From UBA5018 sp947463165 (GTDB lineage: Bacteria; Cyanobacteriota; Cyanobacteriia; PCC-6307; Cyanobiaceae): a stretch of DNA of 64,000 bases. This document shows, piece after piece, positions 1 to 8,576 of the stretch (positions within the stretch are counted from its first letter, which is position 1; each line of letters begins with the position of its first letter). Below the pieces are notes generated by a model that worked only from the letters and a program-made list of their open reading frames with translations, had not been told where the DNA came from and searched no databases. A program made the translations under genes and the position numbers. The DNA is taken from assembly GCA_943371245.1 (NCBI GenBank), contig CALRTY020000019.1, positions 1-64,000 of the forward strand. The letters run 5' to 3'.

Positions 1-710
1 GCATTGCCGTTGTCGGCATGCAGGATCAATGGCTGCTGGTGGCTCTGACGGCTGCCAAAGCCCCTGGGCCGGCAATAGCGCTCCTTGAGGCAGGCCCGCT
101 GTACCAGCTCGGCAGCGATCTCGGCTGATTCCACTTCAGCCACATCCCAGGCCACCACCTTGCGGCTCCAGACGTCAATCACCAGGTAGAGGTAAAGCCA
201 CACACCGCGAACAGTGGTGGGCAGGTAGGTGATGTCCCAGCTCCACACCTGGTTCGGGCCGTCAGCCCTGAGGCGCGGCACTGTCCGCGGTGCCTGCGGT
301 GGTCGTGCCCGACCCCTCCGATGGCACTGTCCTGCTTGGTGCAAGACCCGATAAAAGCTGGACTCCGAGCCAATGTAGAGGCCTTGATCGGCCAGTGCTG
401 GCACGATCTGCCCCGGTGGCAGCGAGGCGTACTCCGGCTGATTGCAGGTGAGCAGGATTTGCTGACGTTCCTCCTCGCTTAGGCGATGAGAAACCAAGCG
501 AGGACTGGCTTTACGGCGGTCCTCGCCGTCCCCGTCACCCCCAAAGGCACGCCGCCATCGTTTGAGGGTGCGCAGGGAAATGCCGAGTTCACAGCAGGCG
601 CTCACCAGCCTGGCGCCAGCGGCATTCGCCTCGACGATCAGCTCGATCGCCATCCGCCGCTGGGCGGCACTGGTCAGCCTTCCTCGTCCTCCGAGCAGAA
701 GGCCTCCCAC
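1..710 (-). CDS. IS3 transposase OrfB (DDE integrase core), partial
   Basis: Read in the -1 frame relative to orfA, this stretch is open to the left edge of the window. It gives an HTH-21-like region (LRTLKRWRRAF), then the start of a retroviral-type integrase core: NQVWSWDITYLPTT carries the first catalytic Asp and PLILHADNGNA the second. The catalytic Glu would lie beyond position 1, so the gene is cut by the window edge. It is probably made as an OrfAB fusion through the slippery site at 710-716; an ATG at 651-653 could also start a separate OrfB. No internal stop or frameshift is seen, so the element may be active or recently active. Confidence 0.85.
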   Translation of the reverse strand, partial: MGGLLLGGRGRLTSAAQRRMAIELIVEANAAGARLVSACCELGISLRTLKRWRRAFGGDGDGEDRRKASPRLVSHRLSEEERQQILLTCNQPEYASLPPGQIVPALADQGLYIGSESSFYRVLHQAGQCHRRGRARPPQAPRTVPRLRADGPNQVWSWDITYLPTTVRGVWLYLYLVIDVWSRKVVAWDVAEVESAEIAAELVQRACLKERYCRPRGFGSRQSHQQPLILHADNGN

Positions 711-1180
711 TTTTTTCGCAGCACCAGCAATGCCGCCGCCTCCGCCAGGGCCTTCTCCTTGCGCTGCAACTCCTTTTTAAGAGCCTTGATCTCTCTTTGA
801 TCCTGAGCGTGGAGCTTTTCGAGATCCTTCTGCTCCGCCATCGAGCGCACCGGCTTTGCGTTGGCATTCTGAGCTACCTGTCGCCAATGGCTCACTTGCT
901 CTGGGTACAGTCCCCGTTCGCGGCAGTAGGCGCTGAGCTCAGTGGCATTGAAGGCAGCGGTCTCCAATACCACCGTGAACTTGTCGGCAGCACCCCAGCC
1001 TTCAGGGTCTTTCTGTGATGCAGGCACCACTTCCCCCTCCAGCCGCCAGCCCTTACGCCAAACATAGAGAGTGGCGACGTGAATACCCGTCTCCTCGGAA
1101 ATCCGAGCCACGCTCTGCCGGTTCGGCGGACTCATCCGCCTTCTGACATCAGCCTTGATCGCCTCGCTGTAACGACGCAT
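674..1180 (-). CDS. IS3 transposase OrfA (HTH protein)
   Basis: This 168-aa protein has an N-terminal transposase_8-type helix-turn-helix (about residues 5-50, including ISEETGIHVATLYVWRKGW) and a second HTH-like segment (about 75-105). A charged leucine-rich coiled coil follows (about 115-160, KALKKELQRKEKALAEAAAL), typical of IS3 OrfA. Its 3' end overlaps orfB by about 37 bp and contains the A AAA AAG heptamer in the zero frame. It binds the IS ends and helps form the OrfAB transposase. Length is slightly above the usual 90-150 aa. Confidence 0.85.
   Translation of the reverse strand: MRRYSEAIKADVRRRMSPPNRQSVARISEETGIHVATLYVWRKGWRLEGEVVPASQKDPEGWGAADKFTVVLETAAFNATELSAYCRERGLYPEQVSHWRQVAQNANAKPVRSMAEQKDLEKLHAQDQREIKALKKELQRKEKALAEAAALLVLRKKWEAFCSEDEEG
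710..716 (-). promoter_or_regulatory. Programmed -1 ribosomal frameshift site (A AAA AAG)
   Basis: On the minus strand the orfA codons CGA AAA AAG form the canonical A AAA AAG heptamer in the correct zero frame. Slipping back one base enters the orfB frame at GTG GGA GGC, which is then open to the window edge. This is the classic IS3-family arrangement. I did not fold a downstream stimulatory structure. Confidence 0.75.
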
Positions 1181-1224
1181 TGCTCTGCTCCATCAAGCCC
1201 CCGGGTTTGCGATTGAGAGGGGTG

Positions 1225-3714
1225 TCATCTTTCCTGAACGAGGGGGACCTCGCCGGTGGAGGGATCGAACACGTCGACGCCATTGATCTTCACCTGGATC
1301 TGATTGGGCTGTCCATTGGGACCAGTGGCATCGAGGATGTCGATGTCGGGTTCGCCGAAGATCACGAACAGGTTGCCCTTGCCGCTGTTGGCCAGATCCT
1401 GCTGCATGTGCAGATCGGCGTTCATGCGGGCCTTGAGCACGGGGATCGGACCGAGCTTGTCGAACTCTGTGGACTGGGCTTCGTAGTTGAAGGCACAGCT
1501 GATCAGCACATCAAAGCCTGCATCCGCGCATTCGCGGGCAGCCTCCACCAAATCCACGCGAGTAACAGTGCCGAACTCTGGACCGATGAAGATGCCAGCC
1601 GACTTGAGCGTGCCATCGGCATCGCGGTAGCTGCCCTTGCCCGCCAACAAGACACCGGGCCAGCCATCCAGCGACTCGAAGCTGATGCGGTCTTGCTTGT
1701 GGGCCTGTTGCACTCCGGCCACCCGAAGGGTGTTGAGGATCATCTGGGCGAAATCCGTGGCCCCCTCCGCAGTGGCACCTTGCTTGAGGGGATCGGTGAT
1801 GGTGTCGTCGTCGTTGACGATCACTGAGCGGTGGGGGCTGAGGCTCTCCACCGTGAATGGGCCGGCTACGCGGACCTTGGATTTATCTTCATAGGGTTTG
1901 TCGTAGAGGTATTCGGAATCGGCCTTGGCAGCAATGGAGGCATCAATCTCTTTCTGGCGGGCGATGCGGGCATCCCACCAGTTGGCATGAACGCTCTTGG
2001 CTTCGTCGGACCAGGTGGGCTGAGCCTCGCGGGGGATTTCCCATTCCTGCCAGGTCTTGCCGAGGGAACTATTCAGCTGTTCGCGCAGGGGCTCCAGGGT
2101 GGATTGCCACTTCTCCCAGATCGTGTCGATCTCGGTATTATTGGCGATTGACTTGAGAGTTATATGGGGGACGCGCTCATAGACAAAGCCTTGTCGGATG
2201 TTGCACGACACAGGATCTGTGTTAGGAAGTGAACGCGTCAGCTCGGCTTCTTTCTGTTTCCCCTCGGAAGAATCAGCTAGTAGATAGTAAGGATAACGCG
2301 CTCCCATGATTCGGGCACGCGCCAATGCCAGCGCAACGCGGGAGGTATCGATGGTGATCCAACGACGCCCCCACTGCTCAGAAACAACAGCAGTGGTACC
2401 AGATCCACATGTGGGATCTAGTATAAGGTCGCCTGGATCGGATGCCATAAGAATGCACCTCTGGATAACGGCAGGAGCAGTTTGAACTACATAGACCTTG
2501 TCAGGACTGCCGGCAACATCAGTCCAAAGGTTTGACACTTCATATGCCGGAAAGTCATCAAGAAAACGCTTATATCTGAGAGTTGCCTTCCCCGCTCCTA
2601 CCCGTAGCGATTTAATGAGCCTAGCGAATCCCTCTTCTCCTGTCTTCCAGTATCCAGATCTGGGTTTCCAGTTCTTCCCTTGGAATGCGACAGGAAATGA
2701 CCCGGGTGGTCGATTAGAGACAAGTGATGTCCATTGGTAATGACGTCCTTCTTCATCCATTTGGTCGTAACGAGCCCCGGAGCCATGTCCAATTCCTGCG
2801 GTCTTCTCACGGTAAGGCTGCCTATATTTAAGATCTTGAGCAGACTTTGCGTACCAAAGACACATGTCAGCCACGCTAGACAGATACCGCGCACTCTGAC
2901 CACCTGTCTTCTGAATCACAATCTCGCAAACAATATTTTCAGGTCCAAACACTTCGTCCATCAGGGCTCTAGCTCGATGGACGTTCTCGTCCCCGATTTG
3001 CAGGAAGATAGATCCTGAGTCGGCGAGGAGATCCCTGGCCGCTGCCAGTCTGTCCCTTAGGTATTCAAGATAGCTGTGTATCCCGTCGCGCCATGTATCT
3101 CTAAATGCCTTTACCTGCTCAGGCTCTCTTGTTATCTGATTTGCCTTCCCGTCCTTAACGTCGCGGTCTGTTGTCGACCACTGAAAGTTGCTATTAAACC
3201 TGATGCCATATGGTGGATCAAAGTAGATGCACTGCACTTTCCCCCTCAGTCCTTCCCTCTCTGCAAGGCTCGCCATCACCTGCAGCGAATCGCCAAGAAT
3301 CATGCGATTCGACCAATTCTGATCATGCTGATAGAACTCGGTCTTCGCTGCCTCACCCCCATCACCCTTGATGGTGTCAAACAGGCCCATCTGCTCAATA
3401 AAGCCCGTCTGACTACCGCTTCCTTCCTTGCTTCGCCGCCTTAGATCATCGATCAGCACCTTTGGGTGAATCTTCTCCTGAATGTAGAGCGGCGGCGCGT
3501 TCACCACAAGCGGAGATTCATCCAGCAGATTCTTGCCGCGCCAGATCAGCTGAGGATCCAGATCTGGGTTGCGGCGCTCATAAGACACCTGGATGGGCGT
3601 CTTCTCCTGATTCCGCACCATCGTCTGGAACTCAGCCGGCGGGATGTTCCGGCGTGAGGCTTCATCGTGCACGAAGCTCTCGATCTGCTTCTCGCTGGCG
3701 GGCTTCTTGGGCAT
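1225..3714 (-). CDS. Adenine-specific DNA methyltransferase (type III-like Mod), C-terminus probably truncated
   Basis: This 829-aa protein is a beta-group N6-adenine/N4-cytosine methyltransferase. The catalytic DPPY motif (residues 166-169, FDPPYGIRFNSNF) precedes the SAM-binding motif (433-440, LDPTCGSGTT). It starts one base after the stop of the upstream nuclease-helicase gene (TGACATG), with a GGAGGTGG Shine-Dalgarno, so the two form an operon. It should methylate the host recognition sequence and protect it from the partner nuclease. As I recall the family, relatives continue for roughly 100 residues past the VDVFDPSTGEV block. Here the frame stops eight residues later, where an IS3 element begins. 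The IS has probably removed the C-terminus; whether activity survives is unknown. Confidence 0.8.
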   Translation of the reverse strand: MPKKPASEKQIESFVHDEASRRNIPPAEFQTMVRNQEKTPIQVSYERRNPDLDPQLIWRGKNLLDESPLVVNAPPLYIQEKIHPKVLIDDLRRRSKEGSGSQTGFIEQMGLFDTIKGDGGEAAKTEFYQHDQNWSNRMILGDSLQVMASLAEREGLRGKVQCIYFDPPYGIRFNSNFQWSTTDRDVKDGKANQITREPEQVKAFRDTWRDGIHSYLEYLRDRLAAARDLLADSGSIFLQIGDENVHRARALMDEVFGPENIVCEIVIQKTGGQSARYLSSVADMCLWYAKSAQDLKYRQPYREKTAGIGHGSGARYDQMDEEGRHYQWTSLVSNRPPGSFPVAFQGKNWKPRSGYWKTGEEGFARLIKSLRVGAGKATLRYKRFLDDFPAYEVSNLWTDVAGSPDKVYVVQTAPAVIQRCILMASDPGDLILDPTCGSGTTAVVSEQWGRRWITIDTSRVALALARARIMGARYPYYLLADSSEGKQKEAELTRSLPNTDPVSCNIRQGFVYERVPHITLKSIANNTEIDTIWEKWQSTLEPLREQLNSSLGKTWQEWEIPREAQPTWSDEAKSVHANWWDARIARQKEIDASIAAKADSEYLYDKPYEDKSKVRVAGPFTVESLSPHRSVIVNDDDTITDPLKQGATAEGATDFAQMILNTLRVAGVQQAHKQDRISFESLDGWPGVLLAGKGSYRDADGTLKSAGIFIGPEFGTVTRVDLVEAARECADAGFDVLISCAFNYEAQSTEFDKLGPIPVLKARMNADLHMQQDLANSGKGNLFVIFGEPDIDILDATGPNGQPNQIQVKINGVDVFDPSTGEVPLVQER

Positions 3715-3715
3715 G

Positions 3716-6700
3716 TCAGACCACCTCCACAGTGAGCACCTGATCCAGCACCTGATTCACCTCTTCGTCCACCGCCGAGGCGAAATCAGTTTCCATTTCA
3801 AACACCTCCCGGAACTCCGCAAAGCCCCAGCGGCCAAACCGACCTGAGTTGTTGACGCCAGGCACCCAGAAGGCCTCCATCGTGGCTTTCTTCACCTTGG
3901 CATCCTCTCTCCGGTAGCCCTTCACCTCACACACCAGGTGCAGCAGGTCGTTGTCTCCGCGGCCATCGTCCACCACCACGATGAAATCGGGGATGTACTT
4001 GCGGGCCACACCAACCATTTGATACGGCACCTCGAAGCCAAGCGTCTGGTTCTTCACCCAGCGGCGCACGCACGGATGATGGTCGAGCACCCGGCAGAAC
4101 TCCTGCTCCCAGGAGCTATCGCAGATGGCCCAGTTCACATGACACCTCCTGGAATCGGTTTCCCAGCGCAACGTCTTGGAGGTGTTGAAGTTCACGTGCA
4201 TCGTGCTGCCACTGGGGTTGTAGGGATCGAGGATCGCCAGACGGCGCTGTTCCTGGCCGGCGCTCACCACGATGGCCTGAATCATCCGCTCACAGGCCAT
4301 ATCAGCCATTTCCCGGAACATCAGCAGACCATGGTTCGTTCCGCCTTTGCACACCAGGCACTGGTCCATCCAGTCGCGCACCACCTTCTTCATCTGCAGA
4401 ATGAGATGGGTTTTAGGCAGTTCATCAGCATCGCGGTATTTGGTGTAAACCAGATGCTTCGCCAGATGCAGGATCACGGTTGACTTTCTGAAATCTCCAG
4501 TTCGATCCACCGTGAGATTCACACCCTCGCCAATGATCCCCTGGTTGTTGGTAACCGTGGCACCCACCAATTCGGGGGTCAAATTCAGAATGTGGTCGTT
4601 GTTGAAGGTGGCCTTCACCTGATCATCAGGTAGCTCGGCCCGGTATCCGATCACATGGGGGAAGAGGATCTCCTGGGCATCGCGTGCAGGGCTGATCGCC
4701 TTCACCTGAATGGTGGGTGGCGGCGGCTGCGGAGGGCCCGGTACAGCCTGGGATGTGAAATCAAATGGAATGCCGAGGATGTCGGCATACTCCACGTCAA
4801 ACCGCCCCGAGACAGGATTGAGGGTGTAGTTCTGCCGGCGCAGGGCACGGCCCACCACCTGCTCACACAGCAACTGGGTGCCGAACGCTCGCACCCCCAG
4901 CACATGAGTGACTGTATTTGCGTCCCAGCCTTCCGTGAGCATCGCCACCGACACGACACAGCGGATGTGGGCCCCGAGCTTGCCGGGCTTCCCCACCGTG
5001 TTCATCACTTCCCTCAAGAGATCTGCATCGCTGAGCTTGGTGTCTGCTCCACCAGCTCCCTCACGCTGAATGATCTCGCGGCGGAACTGTTCAATCTCAG
5101 GACCCGCCATCTCCCGGAAGTTGGTATCGAGGGCTTCGCCACTCTCCAGTTGCTCGCTGTCGATCAGCAGGGTGCGAGGCCGTGGAATGGCATTGCCATT
5201 GTCGTCGTAGTTCCAGAACAGGGGACAGAAACCCTTGCGGTATTGCTTATCTCCTCTTTCATCTTCGATCTCATAGCCACTCACGTAGTCGTAGACGAGC
5301 TTGGAGGTGGAGGTGTTGTTGCAGACGATGATGAAGCAAGGCGGCACAGCAAATCCTGCTTTCTTCCACTCCTCAAAGGTTTTTTCATAATGCCCATACA
5401 GTGCCTCGATCGCTGTCTTCAGCTCCGTTGGCAAACTCTCGGGATCCTTGCTACCCCCCTTGCCGCGCCCCTTCTTAGGCATCTTGCCCTTGATGTTCTT
5501 CCACAGCTCCCGATAGCGCGGCACATCCTGGGCAATGTTGTCGGCTACAGGCACCCTTGGCAGCTTGACGATGCCGCATTCGATCGCATCCATCAGCGAA
5601 AAGTCGCTGACCGTCCACGGGAACAGCGTGCCTTCCTTGTAGCCCGAGCTGGCCAGGAAAAAGGGCGTTGCCGAAAGGTCGATCACCCGCTGTTGACCCT
5701 TGCCGATCTTGCGGCTCACCGCTTCCAAGCCTGAGATCCACATCCGCGCTGCTTCCCGGTGGCTCTTGGCCTCGGCCTTCTCCTCGGAGGTCAGCTGGAT
5801 CTGATCCCGTTCCTCATCGCTGAGCGGCTTCTCGCGGTAGCAGTGGTGGGCCTCATCGTTGATCACCAGCACCTGCTTCATCGCCATCAGCTCGCTCATC
5901 ACGCGCTGCAGCATCTGGCCTTCGGTTTCGGTGGTGACCATCGTTTCCTGCCGCCAACCCTCCATGAACTGGCGGGTGCCCTTGGCCAGATCAAGCAGTT
6001 CCCGTTTGCGGAAGGCATGGTAGTTGGTGATCACGATCCGGGCCTTGCCCAGCTCCGGCACCAGATCCTGCGGCACCAGCTCCATCCGCTTGAAGTAGCT
6101 CTCGGTGTCGTTCGGCATCAGCACCCGTAGGCGGTCGCGAATCGTGAGCCCCGGCGCCACCACCAGGAATCCCTTGGTGAAGCGGCTGCTCCCCGGATGG
6201 CGGGCGGCGTTGATGGTTTGCCAGGCGATCAGCATGGCCATCACGGTGGTCTTACCCGCGCCAGTGGCCAGCTTCAGTGCCATCCGCAACAGGTCCGGGT
6301 TGGCTTCGTCGTTGGCACTCTCGAGCTTCTCCAGCACGTCTTTGCCGCGCTTGCCGATCTCCGGTGCCACTTCCGTGAGCCAGATCGCTGTTTCGGCCGC
6401 TTCGATCTGGCAGTAAAAGGGCCGGATGCCCTGGAACTCGTGGTGGCGCCAGTGCTTCAGCAGCCGGGCCGTCTCTGCTGACACCTTCCACTGGCTTTCG
6501 GGAGCCTGCCGCCACTCTTCCACCAGCGCCCGGATGGAGTTGATCTGCTGGGTTACCTCATACTGCTGCTTCTCATCGGACAGATCCTGGGCACCTATCC
6601 CCAGTGATCGCTGCTGCACCTGCTCGCCCTTCCCGCCTCGCTTCCTGGGTTGAGGGATGGGTGTGATCAGGCGCGACTCCCGTCGCGACTCGACGATCTC

Positions 6701-6793
6701 CTGCGTCGGGATGCCGTCCACCAGCTCCCAGTGCCGGGTCGGGCACTCGTACGGGGAGTTGAGGATCGGGCCCTTGAAGAACCGCTCGCTCAT
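3716..6793 (-). CDS. Type III-like restriction subunit: SF2 helicase with PD-(D/E)xK nuclease (BPTD_3080-like)
   Basis: This 1025-aa protein has superfamily 2 helicase motifs: Walker A ATGAGKTT (176-183), DEAH (313-316), SATP (374-377) and a motif VI-like QVVGRALRRQ. Near the C-terminus it carries a PD-(D/E)xK nuclease signature: P935-D936 in YIPDFIVVVDD, then E956-V-K958 in CEVKGYRRE. The N-terminal FFKGPILNSPYE block matches what I remember of the BPTD_3080 family of restriction endonucleases. It should translocate on and cut unmethylated DNA together with the Mod encoded one base downstream. The ATG at 6791-6793 has a strong GGAGGAAG Shine-Dalgarno. The reading frame is intact. Whether it behaves as a strict type III enzyme is inference. 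Confidence 0.85.
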   Translation of the reverse strand: MSERFFKGPILNSPYECPTRHWELVDGIPTQEIVESRRESRLITPIPQPRKRGGKGEQVQQRSLGIGAQDLSDEKQQYEVTQQINSIRALVEEWRQAPESQWKVSAETARLLKHWRHHEFQGIRPFYCQIEAAETAIWLTEVAPEIGKRGKDVLEKLESANDEANPDLLRMALKLATGAGKTTVMAMLIAWQTINAARHPGSSRFTKGFLVVAPGLTIRDRLRVLMPNDTESYFKRMELVPQDLVPELGKARIVITNYHAFRKRELLDLAKGTRQFMEGWRQETMVTTETEGQMLQRVMSELMAMKQVLVINDEAHHCYREKPLSDEERDQIQLTSEEKAEAKSHREAARMWISGLEAVSRKIGKGQQRVIDLSATPFFLASSGYKEGTLFPWTVSDFSLMDAIECGIVKLPRVPVADNIAQDVPRYRELWKNIKGKMPKKGRGKGGSKDPESLPTELKTAIEALYGHYEKTFEEWKKAGFAVPPCFIIVCNNTSTSKLVYDYVSGYEIEDERGDKQYRKGFCPLFWNYDDNGNAIPRPRTLLIDSEQLESGEALDTNFREMAGPEIEQFRREIIQREGAGGADTKLSDADLLREVMNTVGKPGKLGAHIRCVVSVAMLTEGWDANTVTHVLGVRAFGTQLLCEQVVGRALRRQNYTLNPVSGRFDVEYADILGIPFDFTSQAVPGPPQPPPPTIQVKAISPARDAQEILFPHVIGYRAELPDDQVKATFNNDHILNLTPELVGATVTNNQGIIGEGVNLTVDRTGDFRKSTVILHLAKHLVYTKYRDADELPKTHLILQMKKVVRDWMDQCLVCKGGTNHGLLMFREMADMACERMIQAIVVSAGQEQRRLAILDPYNPSGSTMHVNFNTSKTLRWETDSRRCHVNWAICDSSWEQEFCRVLDHHPCVRRWVKNQTLGFEVPYQMVGVARKYIPDFIVVVDDGRGDNDLLHLVCEVKGYRREDAKVKKATMEAFWVPGVNNSGRFGRWGFAEFREVFEMETDFASAVDEEVNQVLDQVLTVEVV

Positions 6794-6984
6794 CGCCCTT
6801 CCTCCGGCGGGAGCGTTTCCCGGGCCTGGACCAGATCGGGGGTCATCGAGGCCATGGGGTCAATGGGTGGTCCGCCTGCCGCAGCGGGACTGGCATAGGT
6901 GACAGGGGACATTGCGGCCAGTCTGCACCTAGCCGAAGCTTTTCTGCGGCAAAACAGAAGCACTTGGAGTCGCGAGTCTTGGAT

Positions 6985-7693
6985 TTATGCACTGGGCGCA
7001 TAGTTTAAGCCCTCCAGCTGTGGCGGGACGCCCATTCGGCCCCGATCCGGCACCAGCTCCAGCTCCAGATCCGAAATAAGGGCGCCATCGAGCACGACCT
7101 GATCAAGCCAGGGCCAGCTCTCGATCACTTCGTCGCGGGAGGGTCCCAGGCGGAAGAGGGGGTCCGGCACCATGGCAACTCATCGATCCAGCTGCCTGGC
7201 AGGGTCTTGAAGCTGCGATACGTGCTGGGTTTCTTGATCTGCAGCCCGCCCTGGGCCACCGCCGCCACCTCCGCGCTTTCTCCCCCAGGAGCCTCAGCCA
7301 AAGCCCTTGGCTGCCCCACGACTGCCCGGCGGCAACAGCGGGATCTCGATCTCTACCCCCTGCTCGATTGGATAGCCCTCCAGCTGCAGGTGCAGGTCGC
7401 TGCACACCAGGGTCAGCGGCGGATCGAGTCCTAGGGCCTCCATGAACACCAGCACCACGTCTTCCCCAGACCCGTTCGCATCAGCGTGGCGCTTGACGTC
7501 TTGACGGAAGCGCAGGGCGGTGTACTTCTTGAGGTCTGGCCGGGCGGAAAGCACGTTGATGCGCAGGTAGCCGCAGGCCCGCGAAGCGGTAGCGGGTGTT
7601 GCCGTACTCGGTTTGGTTCACGAACAGCGTGTATGGCTGATCGCCATCAGCACCGGGTAGGTCGTCTTGGGTGGTGATCGTGATGCCGGGCAT
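6985..7693 (-). pseudogene. Unrecognised gene broken by three frameshifts, upstream of the restriction operon
   Basis: Four overlapping minus-strand frames read as one protein if three single-frame changes are allowed. They are 7481-7693 (starting MPGITITTQDDLPG), 7294-7554 (RINVLSARPDLKKYTAL, entered near 7580), 7125-7319 (QPRALAEAPGG to SWIDELPW) and 6985-7173 (MVPDPLFRLGPSRDEV, ending at 6985). The joined product would be about 230 aa. The amino acid style (acidic, Leu-rich, ELELVPDRG, LHLQLEGYPIEQ) looks like real protein across the joins. I do not recognise the family. It starts four bases after the 80-aa ORF stop and lies 191 bp ahead of res, so it was likely part of the same operon. 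Sequencing error is the alternative to decay. Confidence 0.5.
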
Positions 7694-7696
7694 AGC

Positions 7697-7939
7697 TCAG
7701 CCTTCTTCTGCTTGGGTGCCGGTGCTGGTGTAATTGCTGTTGACTGCCTCGCCCTGCCCGTCGAACAGGGGCCCCAGGGGGACCACCTGCAACTGCATCT
7801 GCTGCATCAACTCCAGCCCAGGCGGGTTGGGCTGCTCGGGGCCAAACAACTTCACCGGGGGTGCATCAGGTCCGATAGGCAGGGGATCCTGGCGGTAACG
7901 GGGCCGGGGCATTGCGAGCGGGGATTTGCTTCTGTCCAT
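7697..7939 (-). CDS. Hypothetical small protein heading the accessory block
   Basis: This 80-aa ORF starts at ATG 7937-7939 (MDRSKSPLAMPRPRYRQ). The frame is open further upstream to 8041, but that would overlap the ArsC-like gene and its likely promoter. The protein is Pro- and Gln-rich, with no membrane segment or signal peptide and no family I recognise. Its stop is three bases ahead of the first start of the broken gene downstream, so the two were co-transcribed. A TATAAT sequence sits just upstream of the ATG. Confidence 0.45.
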   Translation of the reverse strand: MDRSKSPLAMPRPRYRQDPLPIGPDAPPVKLFGPEQPNPPGLELMQQMQLQVVPLGPLFDGQGEAVNSNYTSTGTQAEEG

Positions 7940-7948
7940 CGATAAGAT

Positions 7949-7954
7949 ATTATA
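7949..7954 (-). promoter_or_regulatory. Candidate -10 box (TATAAT), possibly leaderless
   Basis: On the minus strand a perfect TATAAT lies in an AT-rich patch (AAATATAATATC), nine bases before the ATG at 7939. A start site 6-8 bases downstream of the box would fall at or within a few bases of the ATG, giving a leaderless or near-leaderless mRNA. No convincing -35 is visible. Confidence 0.35.
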
Positions 7955-7985
7955 TTTCCGATCACTAATACATTGGCACTTCGAA

Positions 7986-8330
7986 TCAGCCAAGTAGTGC
8001 CTGCCACTCCTCCACTTTAAAGCCGGTGAGCACCCGTCCATCGTCGCTGATTAGATAAGGCCGTTTCACCAGCCTGCCATCGCCGGCCAGGGCCGCCAGG
8101 GCTTGGCTGTCGTCCATGGCCTTGATGGTGGCGGCCCCCAGGGCGCGGTAGCTCTGGCCGCTGCTATTGAACAGTCGTTGGCGACCTAACTGCTCCATGC
8201 CGGCGCACAGTTCATCGAGGCTGGGAGGCTCGATTGTGATGTCAATAGGGTCGATTTTTATGCCCCGCTCGGCCAGCCAGCTAAGGGCTTTGCGACAGGT
8301 GCTGCACTTGGGATAGCTGTAGAGCTTCAT
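7986..8330 (-). CDS. ArsC/Spx-family thioredoxin-fold protein
   Basis: This 114-aa protein opens with KLYSYPKCSTCRKALSWL, the thioredoxin-like fold with an active-site CxxC (Cys9, Cys12), and continues with LVKRPYLISDDGRVLTGF, the conserved RP loop of the ArsC/Spx/YffB group. It may be a glutaredoxin-linked arsenate reductase or a stress-related thiol protein; sequence alone does not decide. A longer upstream start is open (to 8495), but its extra residues are Pro-rich repeats, so I chose ATG 8328-8330. It stands alone at the edge of the accessory block. Confidence 0.8.
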   Translation of the reverse strand: MKLYSYPKCSTCRKALSWLAERGIKIDPIDITIEPPSLDELCAGMEQLGRQRLFNSSGQSYRALGAATIKAMDDSQALAALAGDGRLVKRPYLISDDGRVLTGFKVEEWQALLG

Positions 8331-8576
8331 GGCGGGGCTGGGGCCTGGGGGAGCGGGGGCAGGGCGCGGGGAAAGCGCAGGCAGTGGAGCTGGGGAAGGG
8401 GGCCATGGTGGCGGGCTTTCCCCAAGCAAAAAGCCCCTTGCGGGGCCTTCTGGGATCTTTGCTAGCCGAAACCGGATGCCTGGACTGCCCGCCAATTTCT
8501 TGGGCGGTCAGCTTCCCGGGCGAGCAGCCTGGCGGTGATCTTGCTGGGATCTTGCTGAGGGCCGAGCGGCCCTAGA

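Larger units (their letters stand above)
1..1227 (-). mobile_element. IS3-family insertion sequence (one end visible, rest beyond left edge)
   Basis: Two overlapping transposase frames, orfA then orfB in the -1 frame, define an IS3-family element read on the minus strand. Its upstream end lies between the orfA start (1180) and the mod stop codon (1225-1227). On the minus strand the sequence there begins TGACACCCCTCTC, which resembles the TGACCCC-type ends of some IS3 subgroups, so I place the tip at about 1227. The tip assignment is inference; the far end and any target duplication are outside the window. Confidence 0.75.

Noticed and set aside
1180..1827. 215-aa plus-strand ORF and other plus-strand frames over mod
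   Set aside because: Antisense shadows of mod with no recognisable family or ribosome site.
4655..5734. 359-aa plus-strand ORF
   Set aside because: It lies wholly antisense to the intact res gene and shows only the mirrored codon bias of that gene.
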